A stretch of 64,000 nucleotides of DNA from Rhizobium rhizogenes NBRC 13257 (GCF_000696095.1 NZ_BAYX01000014.1:62001-126000); one strand, 5' to 3'. Shown: positions 17,399 through 26,220, counted from the first letter of the stretch. A program made the numbers and translations. Notes: generated from the letters alone by a model not told the origin.

Positions 17399-18962
17399 GC
17401 GCTGGCTCCGAATGGGTCTTGGATTCGTGCAGGCCGCCCATCAGCAGACCAATCTTCTCCCGCGTCAGCTCGTTTGCCGGATAGGCAGGCGACAGCCGGC
17501 CTTCGGAAATTACGGCGATATCGGTCGCCACTTCGAAGATTTCGTCAAGATCCTGGCTGATGACGAGCACGGCCGAGCCGCTTCGAGCGAGATCCACCAG
17601 CGCCTGACGGATGCGGCTTGCTGCACCCGCATCGACGCCCCATGTCGGCTGATTGACGACCAGCACGGTCGGTTGGCGATCCAGCTCGCGGCCGACGATG
17701 AATTTCTGCAGGTTGCCGCCCGAAAGCGCCCCGGCGGCCGGATCCTCGCCGCTCTTGCGAACATCCATAGCCTCGCAAATCCGCTTGGCTGCCTGTTTGA
17801 TCGCGCCATGGCGGATCACCTTCAGGAAACCGCCGCCGAGAAAAGCCTTGCGATCCGATTGAGCGCGGGCAAGCACGAGATTGTCCGACAATTTCAGGCC
17901 CGTCACCGCCGCATGGCCCTGGCGCTCTTCCGGCACGAAACCGGCGCCGAGCAAGCGGCGCGCATTGATGCCCTTGGTGCCGACCGCCTGGCCGCGCACA
18001 TGGATCAAATCGTCCGAGATTACGGTATGCTCGCCGGAGATGACGTCGAACAGCTCCCCCTGCCCGTTGCCGGCCACACCTGCAATCGCCAGAATTTCAC
18101 CGGCGCGGACACGAAGCGAAATATCCTTCAGCGAGATGGCAAACGGCGTGCGCGCGGGAACGGTAAGGCCGGCGACCTCCAATTGGATGTCGCCTTTCTT
18201 GCCAAGCCCTTCATGCTGAACGCTGGCAACATCGCTGCCGACCATCATCCGCGCGAGCGAGCCGGTCGTTTCCTGCCGCGGGTCGCAGGCGCCGGTCACC
18301 TTTCCATGGCGAAGCACGGTCGCGCGCGAACAGATGCGCTGCACCTCCTCCAGGCGATGGCTTATATAGAGAACCGAGCGGCCTTCATCCCTGAGCTGGA
18401 ACAACGTCTCGAACATGCGGTCGGCTTCCTGCGGCGTCAGCACCGAGGTCGGCTCGTCGAGAATGATCAGCTTCGGGTTCTGCAACAGCGCGCGCACGAT
18501 CTCGATCCGCTGGCGCTCGCCAACGGAGAGATCGGCGACATGCGCGTGCGGATCGAGCGGCAGGCCATAGGCGCGCGACAAGCTGGCAGCCTCCTCGACG
18601 ATCTTTCCGATCGGAACGCTGTCATCAAGGGAAAGAGCGATATTCTCGGCAACCGTCAGCGCCTCGAACAACGAGAAATGCTGGAACACCATACCGATGC
18701 CGAGCTTGCGCGCAGCGCCCGGCGAAGCGATGGATACGGGCTTCCCCTGCCAGGCGATCTCGCCAGCAGTCGGCTCCAGAACGCCGAACAGCATCTTCAC
18801 GAGAGTGGATTTGCCTGCGCCGTTTTCACCGAGCAGAGCGTGGATCTCGCCCGGTTGGATTTCCAGATCAATTTCATTACAGGCAGCAAAGCTACCGAAC
18901 AGCTTCGTCAGTTTTCGAACCGACAATAACGCACCGGCTGCCGGCATATCGGATGACGACAC
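17388..18962 (-). CDS. BMP-type (nucleoside) ABC transporter ATP-binding protein
   Basis: Double ATPase of 524 residues and first gene of the operon. First half: Walker A GENGAGKST, signature LSVGERQRIEIVRAL, Walker B LIILDEPTSVLTP. Second half: degenerate P loop GVAGNGQGEL, GAGFVPEERQGHA and signature LSGGNLQKFIVGREL, Walker B VLVVNQPTWGVD with Asn-Gln in place of the Asp-Glu, as is common in this family. Start taken at GTG 18962 with GAGGGG just before it; an ATG five codons inside is the alternative. Confidence 0.92.
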   Translation of the reverse strand: MSSSDMPAAGALLSVRKLTKLFGSFAACNEIDLEIQPGEIHALLGENGAGKSTLVKMLFGVLEPTAGEIAWQGKPVSIASPGAARKLGIGMVFQHFSLFEALTVAENIALSLDDSVPIGKIVEEAASLSRAYGLPLDPHAHVADLSVGERQRIEIVRALLQNPKLIILDEPTSVLTPQEADRMFETLFQLRDEGRSVLYISHRLEEVQRICSRATVLRHGKVTGACDPRQETTGSLARMMVGSDVASVQHEGLGKKGDIQLEVAGLTVPARTPFAISLKDISLRVRAGEILAIAGVAGNGQGELFDVISGEHTVISDDLIHVRGQAVGTKGINARRLLGAGFVPEERQGHAAVTGLKLSDNLVLARAQSDRKAFLGGGFLKVIRHGAIKQAAKRICEAMDVRKSGEDPAAGALSGGNLQKFIVGRELDRQPTVLVVNQPTWGVDAGAASRIRQALVDLARSGSAVLVISQDLDEIFEVATDIAVISEGRLSPAYPANELTREKIGLLMGGLHESKTHSEPAHAN

Positions 18963-19002
18963 GTTCCCCTCATTTCTTTCCCAACAATCCGCCCTTTTGG
19001 AT

Positions 19003-19983
19003 CTATGGGATCAGCAGCGTAGTTCCACTCGTTTTTCTTGATTCCAGATCCGAGTGCGCGCGCCCTGCATCGCTCAGCGGATAGGTCTGGCTGATATTGA
19101 TACGCACTTTGCTGCTTTGCACAACAGCAAATAATGCTTCCGCACTGGCTCTTAACTCCTCAGGGGTGCCGACATAGGCGAAAAGACTTGGCCTTGTGGC
19201 GAAAAGCGAGCCCTTCTGATTGAGGATGGCAAGGTTAAAATTCTCTATCGGACCGGAGGACTGACCGAAGGTTACCCACAGGCCACGCGGCTTCAGACAA
19301 TCGAGAGACTGTGGAAACGTATCCCGGCCAACCGAGTCATAGACGACATCGACGCCCTTGCCGCCGGTGATCTCCTTGACGCGGTCGGCGAAGTTTTCAC
19401 GGCTGTAGTCGATGACATGGTCATAGTCATGCTCCAGCGCCAGCTTGACCTTCTCCGGCGAGCCGGCCGTTCCGATCACGGTGGCGCCGAGGGATTTCGC
19501 CCATTGTCCGGCAATCAGTCCAACGCCGCCGGCCGCCGCATGGAACAGCAACACGGTTCCCGGCCCGACTTTGAAGGTGCGGTTGAGCAAATACTCCACC
19601 GTCATCCCCTTCAGCATCATCACGCCGGCGGTCTCGAGCGGAATATCGTCCGGAACCTTGACGAGATGACGGGTCTCGATATTGCGCTCGACGCTGTAGG
19701 CACCGTCACTGCCGACATAGGCAACGCGATCGCCAACGGCAAAGTCGGTCACCCCGGAGCCAATGGCGGTGATCGTGCCGGCCGCTTCCTTGCCCAGCGG
19801 CAGCGGGAAATACGGCGCCTTGTAGAGGCCTGAGCGGAAATAGACGTCGATGAAGTTCAACCCGATCGCGGCATGGCGGATCTGCACCTCGCCGACGCCC
19901 GGCGGCGGCAGGTCCACCTCTTCCAGCTTCATGACTTCAGGACCGCCGTTTTGATGGATGCGAATGGCCTGGGTCTTCTTCAT
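19003..19983 (-). CDS. NADPH:quinone oxidoreductase, zinc-independent MDR family
   Basis: Medium-chain oxidoreductase of 326 residues, QOR class. It has the N-terminal GroES-like fold with GLNFIDVYFRSGLY, the quinone-reductase stretch FHAAAGGVGLIAGQWAKSLG holding the nucleotide-binding AAGGVG, and GTAGSPEKVKLA. No zinc-binding cysteines are seen, as expected for this class. Start at ATG 19983 (three codons inside a TTG-started frame). It begins 12 bases after pcs on the same strand and is probably cotranscribed with it, although no functional link is obvious. Confidence 0.88.
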   Translation of the reverse strand: MKKTQAIRIHQNGGPEVMKLEEVDLPPPGVGEVQIRHAAIGLNFIDVYFRSGLYKAPYFPLPLGKEAAGTITAIGSGVTDFAVGDRVAYVGSDGAYSVERNIETRHLVKVPDDIPLETAGVMMLKGMTVEYLLNRTFKVGPGTVLLFHAAAGGVGLIAGQWAKSLGATVIGTAGSPEKVKLALEHDYDHVIDYSRENFADRVKEITGGKGVDVVYDSVGRDTFPQSLDCLKPRGLWVTFGQSSGPIENFNLAILNQKGSLFATRPSLFAYVGTPEELRASAEALFAVVQSSKVRINISQTYPLSDAGRAHSDLESRKTSGTTLLIP

Positions 19984-19995
19984 GACGCGCAAATC

Positions 19996-20721
19996 CTATT
20001 GACGCCCGAGGGATGGGAAAAGCTGCAACACACCGCCGATGCAATAAAGATAGATGCCGCTGAGGACAAACAGGACGACTGCCCAGTGCGGCATGACGAA
20101 GTGCATCAGCAGCGAATAGACACCGAGCGCGGACCAGAACAGGAAGATGCCGAGATTGAGCGGCCGCAGCCGCTTGACGCGCACCGGATGCAGGAAATTG
20201 ATCGGCAGAAACGTCAGGACGACGGAGACGCCGACGACAATCATTGCGGTCGTCGCATTGGCGCCGATGACGAACAACGTGAAGACCACCATGTTCCAGA
20301 CGACGGGAAAGCCGGAGAAGAAATATTCATCCGTCTTCATGCCGGTATCGGCGTAATAGATGGCGCTGGAAACGACGATCATGCCGGCGGCAACGAAGGA
20401 CCAGGGCTCGCCGATCATACCGCTTTCGTAGAGCGCGAAGGCCGGCAGCAGCACGTAGGTCACATAGTCGATGATATTGTCGAGCGTGTCGCCGGACCAA
20501 TTGGGCAGCACTTCCTTGACGCGGACCTTACGGGCGATCGGCCCGTCGATACCGTCGACGAGCAGCGCAAGGCCGAGCCACCAGAACATATCGACAAAGC
20601 GATGCTCCGCCGCGGCGACAACGCCGAGAAAGGCGAGGAAAGAGCCGGATGCCGTCAATATGTGCACGGAGAAGGCACGAATCTCCGCATAAGGCACCCG
20701 CTTGTAATTGAAGACTTTCAT
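19996..20721 (-). CDS. pcs: Phosphatidylcholine synthase
   Basis: Inner-membrane CDP-alcohol phosphotransferase that joins choline directly to CDP-diacylglycerol, giving phosphatidylcholine; this one-step route was described in rhizobia. 241 residues from ATG 20721, the usual Pcs length. The catalytic motif DGPIAR, then GDTLDNIID, has the spacing DG-x2-AR-x12-G-x3-D-x3-D typical of Pcs rather than of phosphatidylglycerophosphate synthases. About eight hydrophobic segments. It is transcribed away from the FAD hydroxylase gene and followed closely by the quinone oxidoreductase gene. Choline must come from outside, often from the plant. Confidence 0.95.
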   Translation of the reverse strand: MKVFNYKRVPYAEIRAFSVHILTASGSFLAFLGVVAAAEHRFVDMFWWLGLALLVDGIDGPIARKVRVKEVLPNWSGDTLDNIIDYVTYVLLPAFALYESGMIGEPWSFVAAGMIVVSSAIYYADTGMKTDEYFFSGFPVVWNMVVFTLFVIGANATTAMIVVGVSVVLTFLPINFLHPVRVKRLRPLNLGIFLFWSALGVYSLLMHFVMPHWAVVLFVLSGIYLYCIGGVLQLFPSLGRQ

Positions 20722-20934
20722 CCGCCCCACTGCTCGCCTGTTTATTCACCTGCCCCGGCAGGCGATTTTTCTCGCTAATATGCATCGTTTGCCCGGCACC
20801 GCCAGCGCAAAAGCTCCATTTCCAGTGCACGCTATAGCGTGTACCCGTCATTTTCACCCACTGCGATGTTTCATCCCATGGATTTCAACAGGCTAAGTGC
20901 TTATTTTCAGAGCGAAGACAATTGAGGCATCGAT

Positions 20935-22137
20935 ATGAAGCAGGTTGAAGTGGCCGTCATCGGCGGTGGTCTGGCAGGGATGGTGGCGGCGGTCGCGCTG
21001 GCGCGCGGCGGAAGACCCGTCGCCCTGGTGGCCGCGCCCTACACGAAGACGGACCGCCGGACCACGGCACTGATGGACCAATCGATTCGCTTCCTGGAGC
21101 GGCTGGCACTGTGGGGGTCGATCGCGCCTTCGACCGCCGCATTGACGACGATGCAGATCATCGACGGCACGACCCGCCTGCTGCGCGCGCCGACCGTCTC
21201 CTTCCGCGCCTCGGAAATCGGCCTCGACGCCTTCGGCTATAATATCCCGAACGCCGTGCTGCTCGGCACTCTTAGTGAAGCCGTCAAGGCCGAGGGGAAT
21301 ATCACCCTCATCGAGACCACCGCTTCCGAGGTCGCCATCCGCGACGATAGCGTCACGATCACGCTCGAAGATGGCGACACGGTCGAAGCGGCTTTCGTGG
21401 TCGGCGCGGATGGGCGCAATTCGATGGTGCGAGACACGCTCGGGATCAAGGTCAAGAGCTGGTCCTATCAGCAATCGGCCATGGTGCTGAACTTTGCGCA
21501 TTCCCTGCCGCATCAGAACATATCGACGGAGTTCCACACTGAGAGCGGACCGTTCACCCAGGTTCCCCTGCCCGGTAACCGCTCCAGTCTCGTCTGGGTG
21601 CAAAAGCCTGAGGAAGCCGCCGCCAATGCGGAGAAATCGCTGGAAGACCTCGGCCGGTTGATCGAGGAGCGCATGCAATCGATGCTCGGCAAGGTCGATG
21701 TCGAGGACAATGTGCAGGTCTGGCCGCTCTCCGGCATGACGGCCCACCGCTTCGGCAAGGGTCGTGCCGCGCTGATCGGCGAATCCGCCCATGTTTTCCC
21801 GCCGATCGGTGCGCAGGGCCTGAACCTCAGCCTGCGTGACATCATCGCTCTGACCGATATTCTTTGCGGCAGCGCCGATCAGCCTATTGCGGCCTCCGCC
21901 GGGGACACTTTCGACCGCAAGCGACGCACGGATATCATCAGCCGGACGACAAGCGTCGACCTGCTGAACCGCTCGCTCCTGTCGGACTTCCTGCCGGTGC
22001 AGATGCTGCGGGCCGCAGGCCTGCACGTCCTCTCCGCCATCCCGCCACTGCGCAACGTCGTCATGCGCGAGGGCATAGAGCCCGGTGGCAGCCTGCGCGG
22101 CTTTACCTCGATGTTACGGGAAAAGCTGAGCCGGTAA
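20935..22137 (+). CDS. UbiH/COQ6-family FAD hydroxylase, ubiquinone biosynthesis
   Basis: Flavin monooxygenase of 400 residues of the UbiH/UbiF/VisC family. The FAD motif GGGLAGMVAAVALARGG is at the N terminus, the NADH/FAD motif VVGADGRNSMVRDTLG in the middle, and GRAALIGESAHVFPPIGAQG near residue 280, with GESAH where many relatives have GDAAH. In Alphaproteobacteria one such enzyme (called UbiL in some groups) may hydroxylate two ring positions; this gene could be that one, but the exact position cannot be told from sequence. Its 3' end overlaps the AEC transporter gene by 24 bases, tail to tail. Confidence 0.85.
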   Translation: MKQVEVAVIGGGLAGMVAAVALARGGRPVALVAAPYTKTDRRTTALMDQSIRFLERLALWGSIAPSTAALTTMQIIDGTTRLLRAPTVSFRASEIGLDAFGYNIPNAVLLGTLSEAVKAEGNITLIETTASEVAIRDDSVTITLEDGDTVEAAFVVGADGRNSMVRDTLGIKVKSWSYQQSAMVLNFAHSLPHQNISTEFHTESGPFTQVPLPGNRSSLVWVQKPEEAAANAEKSLEDLGRLIEERMQSMLGKVDVEDNVQVWPLSGMTAHRFGKGRAALIGESAHVFPPIGAQGLNLSLRDIIALTDILCGSADQPIAASAGDTFDRKRRTDIISRTTSVDLLNRSLLSDFLPVQMLRAAGLHVLSAIPPLRNVVMREGIEPGGSLRGFTSMLREKLSR

Positions 22138-23076
22138 GGTGCCGGACTTGATCAGGTAGAGCAGCAGCGACACCGTCACCACGGAGCATGCCGTGGTGAT
22201 CAGGATGGTGGCGGACGCCCGCTCCTGCCAGACGCCATATTGCTGACCGATGACGAAAACATTCGTCGCCGTTGGCAAGGCAGCAAGCAGCACCGCCGAT
22301 TCGATCCAGATCGGATCGAAGCCCCCGACCATCTGCAGCACGAGATAGACCATCAGCGGATGCAGGATGAGCTTTGCCGGCACGATATAGCCGATCTCGA
22401 CGGGAATTCGCTTCAGCGGCCGAAGAGCGAGCGTCACGCCCATGGCGAACAGCGCGCAAGGGGCGGCAGCCTGGGCGAGATAATCAACAAAACGCTGGAA
22501 GGCGACCGGCTGGTGGACCGAAAAGGCAGCCGCGGCAAAACCAAAAGCGGTCGACAGAATGAAGGGGTGCAACAGCACTTTCCGGGCGATATCGGCGGCA
22601 ACCCGGCCGGGCGAACGCTTGTCGCCGCCCTCGATGGCCATCAGCGCCGGAGCGACGATGAAATGCAGCGCATTTTCGAAGCAGACGATCAGCGCCACGG
22701 GAACGGCGGCTTTTTCGCCCAGCGCCAGCAATGCCAGACCCGGCCCCATGTAGCCGATATTGCCATAAGCACCGGCAAAGGCCTGGATCGTGCTGTCGGC
22801 CAGCGAATTGCGGCGCAGGACGCGTCCAACCAGGAACACCAGCAGGAAGATCGAATAGGTCGCGGCGATGTCGGCGACGATGAAGTCGACGCGAGTCAAC
22901 TGCTCGATCGGCGTCTGCGAGACGAGCTTGAAAAATAGCGCCGGCAGCGCGGCATAGATGATGAAGGTATTGAGCCAGCCGAGTGCCTCGGCGGGCTGTT
23001 TCGTGATACGTGCGGCAATGTAACCGATCAGGATCAGGCCGAAGAACGGCAGCAACAGACCGACAATGTCAGTCAT
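22114..23076 (-). CDS. AEC family transporter (auxin efflux carrier fold)
   Basis: Membrane protein of 320 residues with about ten hydrophobic segments arranged in two halves, as in auxin-efflux-carrier/malonate-type permeases. N-terminal FGLILIGYIAARITK and the LNTFIIYAALPALFFKL stretch, with its proline-broken helix, are typical; the C-terminal half holds LPTATNVFVIGQQYGV, the second family signature. Start chosen at ATG 23076; a GTG nine codons earlier is possible and neither has a good ribosome binding site. Substrate unknown, probably an organic acid. It follows ccdA by 65 bases. Confidence 0.87.
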   Translation of the reverse strand: MTDIVGLLLPFFGLILIGYIAARITKQPAEALGWLNTFIIYAALPALFFKLVSQTPIEQLTRVDFIVADIAATYSIFLLVFLVGRVLRRNSLADSTIQAFAGAYGNIGYMGPGLALLALGEKAAVPVALIVCFENALHFIVAPALMAIEGGDKRSPGRVAADIARKVLLHPFILSTAFGFAAAAFSVHQPVAFQRFVDYLAQAAAPCALFAMGVTLALRPLKRIPVEIGYIVPAKLILHPLMVYLVLQMVGGFDPIWIESAVLLAALPTATNVFVIGQQYGVWQERASATILITTACSVVTVSLLLYLIKSGTLPAQLFP

Positions 23077-23141
23077 CGGGGTCAGCCATCGGGCATTTTC
23101 CACTCTGACGATGAAAACAGGAACGGACGATGGCGTCCGGC

Positions 23142-23894
23142 TTAGCCGATTTTCATCAGGATTGGAAAGGTCTGCTGGAACCAGATTGCCATATCGCTGA
23201 CATAGCCGAACATGAAGGCGAGGCCAGTCAGCACCAGAAACCCGCCCATGACCTTCTCGACGGTGCCGAGATGGCGGCGGAAGCGGACCAGGAAGCTCAT
23301 GAACGCACCGGAGAAACCGGCGGCGATCCAGAAGGGAATGGCGAGACCCAGCGAATAGATGGCAAGCAGCCCGGCGCCGGCGCCGATCGTCTCGCGCGAC
23401 GCCGCAACCCCGAGGATCGCTCCGAGCACCGGGCCGATGCAGGGCGTCCAGCCGAAGGCGAAGGCAAGGCCCATAATATAGGCGCCCGTCAGCGTCGCCG
23501 GCTTGCCATTTCCTTGAAAGCGCGCCTCACGCGCGAGAATGCCAAGCCGGAAAACGCCAAGGAAATTCAAGCCCATGATAACGATGATCAGGCCACCGAT
23601 CTTGGAAAGAATATCAAGATGCTGGCGCAGCAGAAGGCCGATCGATGACGCGCCCGCGCCAAGCGCGATGAAGACGGTCGCAAAGCCGAGCGTGAAAAAC
23701 AGAGCGGAAAACAGCACATTGCCGCGAACGCTCGCCCCACTCGCCACGGCCGCTCCGCCGCCTCGAAACTGCTCGACGGAAATACCGGCCATGTAACAGA
23801 GATAAGGCGGCACCAGCGGCAGGACGCAGGGCGACAGAAACGAAAGCGCTCCGGCGAGCAAGGCACTGAGAAGCGAGATATCGGCAAGCGACAC
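23142..23894 (-). CDS. ccdA: Cytochrome c biogenesis protein CcdA
   Basis: Inner-membrane thiol carrier that passes electrons from thioredoxin to periplasmic cytochrome c maturation proteins. 250 residues with six hydrophobic segments. The two redox cysteines sit in helix 1 (FLSPCVLPLVPPYLCYMAG) and helix 4 (GWTPCIGPVLGAILG), both in the proline-flanked context characteristic of CcdA. GTG 23894 is preceded by GGAG at seven bases. No other cytochrome c maturation gene is nearby. Confidence 0.95.
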   Translation of the reverse strand: MSLADISLLSALLAGALSFLSPCVLPLVPPYLCYMAGISVEQFRGGGAAVASGASVRGNVLFSALFFTLGFATVFIALGAGASSIGLLLRQHLDILSKIGGLIIVIMGLNFLGVFRLGILAREARFQGNGKPATLTGAYIMGLAFAFGWTPCIGPVLGAILGVAASRETIGAGAGLLAIYSLGLAIPFWIAAGFSGAFMSFLVRFRRHLGTVEKVMGGFLVLTGLAFMFGYVSDMAIWFQQTFPILMKIG

Positions 23895-24212
23895 GATAGA
23901 CTCCGGCTATGTCATTCAGCCGTCTTACTAACGTCGCGAGGGGCGGAAGGCCAATCACCTTTTCGAGGGGTAGCGCGGAGCAAGGCGGAGGCCGAAATGC
24001 ATCGGCGTGGGGAATAGGGCTGCGGCGTTCGAGACGATGATCAGGATCGGCGACAAGTTGGTTGGATAATGAGGGTGTTCTCCATCAGCACCCAATATGT
24101 TGAAGCTTGTTTGATTATTTTTTCACAAGTGATGAAAACTTTAGCGAGCACTCCCATTTCAGTGAAGTCGCTATGCGAGCCCGTCCCGCAAGATTGAAAG
24201 CTGGAGCAGACC
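23895..24212. other. AT-richer intergenic stretch upstream of ccdA
   Basis: 318 bases, visibly less GC-rich towards its right end than the flanking genes. It should hold the ccdA promoter on the minus strand. A 62-codon minus-strand frame (24041-24229) has no ribosome binding site or recognisable content and is not called. Confidence 0.4.
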
Positions 24213-24473
24213 GTGAATAAAGTTCTCAACTATGTTGGCATCGATGGCTATAGATGTTTTCTGGTTGCCATTGTTTGCATACCATCCTTCTTCGACGTGA
24301 GAATATTCTATGGCGTTTCGATATTTTTTGGATTTTGCCTTCCCGGGATTTTGAACGAGCTTCTCAATAAGCCCGACGCCTCCGGAAATAGAATATTCTT
24401 TGTACCTGGGCGATTTCTCTTTCCCTATGAAACCTTCCTGTTTGTCTGGAATGGCTTCAGGGTGAAAAGCTAA
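24213..24473 (+). CDS. Small hypothetical membrane-associated protein
   Basis: 86-residue frame starting GTG with GGAG six bases upstream, which is the main reason to believe it. Two hydrophobic stretches are visible (CFLVAIVCIPSFF and YGVSIFFGFCLPGIL), with a Phe-rich C-terminal part. I recognise no family. Codon use is AT-richer than in the surrounding genes, which suggests either recent transfer or a non-coding stretch. It lies in the patch downstream of tRNA-Lys. Confidence 0.4.
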   Translation: MNKVLNYVGIDGYRCFLVAIVCIPSFFDVRIFYGVSIFFGFCLPGILNELLNKPDASGNRIFFVPGRFLFPYETFLFVWNGFRVKS

Positions 24474-24548
24474 CAGGAACGATCAACCGTGTTTCCGTAA
24501 GCAAAACAAGAGCTCGAATATAAACAGCCGCCATGCCTTAGCTTGACC

Positions 24549-24806
24549 TCACTGCAACAGAGATACCCCAGCTTCCTCTGCGGCTTTGATAAAGGCGTTT
24601 CGGGCGGCTTGAGGATGAACGCGTTCCATGATCGCGTCGAGACATGCCTGGATCGCTGTCAGGTACGCCTCACCATCCCTAATCGGCCAATGGTCCAATA
24701 GCGTCTCCGTCGCATCCTGTGCCGTATTGACACGTCGATATCCGCCGGTGTCGCTCATCACCAGCGTTACGGCGGCTGGAAATGGTCGCAAAGTGTTTCG
24801 TTCCAA
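24549..24806 (-). CDS. DUF982-like small protein
   Basis: 85 residues from TTG 24806, which has GAGG nine bases upstream; the frame is open further but only this part resembles the family. The core GGYRRVNTAQDATETLLDHW, then the WPIRDGEAY and AFIKAAEEAG stretches, has the layout of the DUF982 proteins that are numerous in rhizobia and of unknown function. The family is usually on plasmids or in accessory regions, which agrees with its position near a tRNA gene. Confidence 0.6.
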   Translation of the reverse strand: MERNTLRPFPAAVTLVMSDTGGYRRVNTAQDATETLLDHWPIRDGEAYLTAIQACLDAIMERVHPQAARNAFIKAAEEAGVSLLQ

Positions 24807-25059
24807 AACTGATGACCTCAAAAGCGTAAAGACGCGAATAACCTTGCAAAAGCCGTTCCAGGAAATGCGGCCGACATTCTCAAGCGTGGTTCGGGGCGCT
24901 GGGAAGCCTGAAGAATTGATCAGGCGATGCGTCGGCGTCGTAAACACGGCCCTTGCGTTTGATGACATAACGCAGGTCTTTCCTTCGCCGTTACCCCAAG
25001 CTCAGAAAGATCATTGTCTCTTGGATTAACTTCACCAAACCGGCCATTTAAAGGAACCG

Positions 25060-25135
25060 TGGTGAGAGCGTCGGGGTTCGAACCCGAGACCTACTGATTA
25101 AAAGTCAGTTGCTCTACCAGCTGAGCTACGCTCTC
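25060..25135 (-). tRNA. tRNA-Lys (anticodon TTT), CCA encoded
   Basis: Read on the minus strand: a seven-base acceptor stem GAGAGCG with CGCTCTC, D-arm with AGCTGGTAGA, anticodon loop CTTTTAA giving TTT, T-arm GGTTCGAACC, discriminator A, and CCA in the DNA at 25062-25060. 76 bases in all. A good promoter lies upstream. Confidence 0.97.
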
Positions 25136-25176
25136 CCCGTCCGCGGGTGATTGGCACCCCGGCTGGAAGTGCGCGG

Positions 25177-25205
25177 AACATATGCAGGCGCCCTATTGCG
25201 GTCAA
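25177..25205 (-). promoter_or_regulatory. Promoter of tRNA-Lys
   Basis: On the minus strand, TTGACC at 25205-25200 and TATGTT at 25182-25177 with a 17-base spacer, close to the sigma-70 consensus. The predicted start would be about 35 bases before the mature tRNA. Confidence 0.6.
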
Positions 25206-25437
25206 CCCATAAAATCGCCGTTGCGGCATCGCAAAATGCTTTTCCGCAGGTTGAGGTCGCAAAATCCGTCGGCATTGCCGACGGAAACGCCGGGATCGGC
25301 TGAAAACCGAGCCTTCACAGAGCCGGAAAATATGTTGTCGATAGATGAATTAGCTCAGGCATCGCGGACCAATTGTAGCAATAACCGTCGATAATGGGGG
25401 TGGCGATGGCCGCGCGCCATCCCGCGCGTGCAATTGT
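25206..25437. other. Intergenic stretch with a terminator-like hairpin
   Basis: Part of the 371 bases between tRNA-Lys and the next gene. It contains a perfect nine-base-pair hairpin (25265-25273 with 25277-25285, three-base loop) followed on the minus strand by TTTT. No minus-strand gene is known upstream of it. A 70-codon plus-strand frame here has no supporting features. Confidence 0.4.
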
Positions 25438-25467
25438 TTGCCGTACGAATCGCTTTTGGTGTATATC
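25438..25467 (+). promoter_or_regulatory. Candidate promoter of the GlsB-type gene
   Basis: TTGCCG at 25438-25443 and TATATC at 25462-25467 with an 18-base spacer, about 40 bases before the start codon of the stress membrane protein gene. Confidence 0.4.
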
Positions 25468-25506
25468 AGCATTTGTGAACAACCCACCGAGTCTCAGGAG
25501 GACCTT

Positions 25507-25755
25507 ATGGAAGTCGGTTGGATTGCAGCTATTATTATTGGTGGCCTTGCCGGCTGGTTCGCTGAAATGATCATGAAGAGCGATACCGGCATAATCATGA
25601 ACATCGTCCTCGGCATTGTAGGTGCGCTCGTTGCCAGTTGGCTTTTCGGGATTGTGGGCCTCTCGCTGCCCTTCAACGCCTTGATCAACTATCTGATCAC
25701 CGGCTTTATCGGTGCCTGCATCCTGATCTTCATCGGTCGACTGATCAGGCGATAG
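25507..25755 (+). CDS. GlsB/YeaQ/YmgE family stress-response membrane protein
   Basis: 82-residue inner-membrane protein with three hydrophobic segments and the family pattern of glycines: WIAAIIIGGLAGWFAEMIMK at the start, MNIVLGIVGALVASWLFG in the middle and NYLITGFIGACILIFIGRLI at the end. ATG 25507 has AGGAGG six bases upstream; the longer frame to 25438 is not supported. Family members respond to stress in other bacteria but the molecular role is unknown. Two more paralogues lie at 48754-49273. It has its own terminator. Confidence 0.93.
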   Translation: MEVGWIAAIIIGGLAGWFAEMIMKSDTGIIMNIVLGIVGALVASWLFGIVGLSLPFNALINYLITGFIGACILIFIGRLIRR

Positions 25756-25793
25756 ACATCGTGCGGGCGAAAGCTCGTCCCGAGTGGGAACAG

Positions 25794-25826
25794 AAGGGAA
25801 GACGGGACAACCGCCTTCCCTTTTTT
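25794..25826 (+). terminator. Terminator of the GlsB-type gene
   Basis: Stem GGGAAG-x-CGG with CCG-x-CTTCCC (one mismatch, five-base loop) followed by six T at 25821-25826. Strong intrinsic terminator 40 bases after the stop codon. Confidence 0.85.
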
Positions 25827-25918
25827 ATTGCTCTGACATGCGCTCCGCCGACCGAGACCCTTTTCAACCTCACGAAGAGCGCTAGGTACAAAGCAGAAGC
25901 AAAGAGGAGTTTGGAAGC

Positions 25919-26125
25919 ATGATGGAAAGCGCCAATCAGACGCCGAGCCGCAAGGTACTGCGCGGTCGCCCCTACAGCATCGCCGAATTCGCGCGGAAAT
26001 ATCGCCTCGACGACGAGGAGGCCAAGCGTCTCTTCGACAAGTTCGGCCCATCGGCCACCGAACTGGATCTGCTGATGGCCGCCAAGCGGAAACCACCGAG
26101 TCTCGCCACCGTCATCGGCCATTGA
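25919..26125 (+). CDS. Small conserved-type protein, DUF3606-like
   Basis: 68 residues, basic N terminus then a helical region IAEFARKYRLDDEEAKRLFD and FGPSATELDLLMAAK, which has the look of DUF3606-type small proteins (a short helix-turn-helix-like fold of unknown function). The start could be either of two adjacent ATG codons; GAGGAG and GGAAG lie upstream. It stands alone between a terminator and the GntR regulator gene. Confidence 0.6.
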   Translation: MMESANQTPSRKVLRGRPYSIAEFARKYRLDDEEAKRLFDKFGPSATELDLLMAAKRKPPSLATVIGH

Positions 26126-26220
26126 TCGACATGACGCGGCGGAAATCCGGGTGTTTATCCGGCTTCTTCCGCCGGCATAGCAGCCAGCACGAGGCACGCG
26201 ACAGCACCCCTCCCTCCAAT

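Noticed and set aside
17397..18929. 510-codon plus-strand open frame over the BMP ATPase gene
   Set aside because: Antisense to an ATPase with intact Walker and signature motifs.
24041..24229. 62-codon minus-strand frame near the AT-richer patch
   Set aside because: No ribosome binding site, no recognisable content, and it overlaps the better supported 24213-24473 frame.
25182..25394. 70-codon plus-strand frame between tRNA-Lys and the GlsB-type gene
   Set aside because: Overlaps the tRNA promoter on the other strand and contains the 25265-25285 hairpin; no family features.
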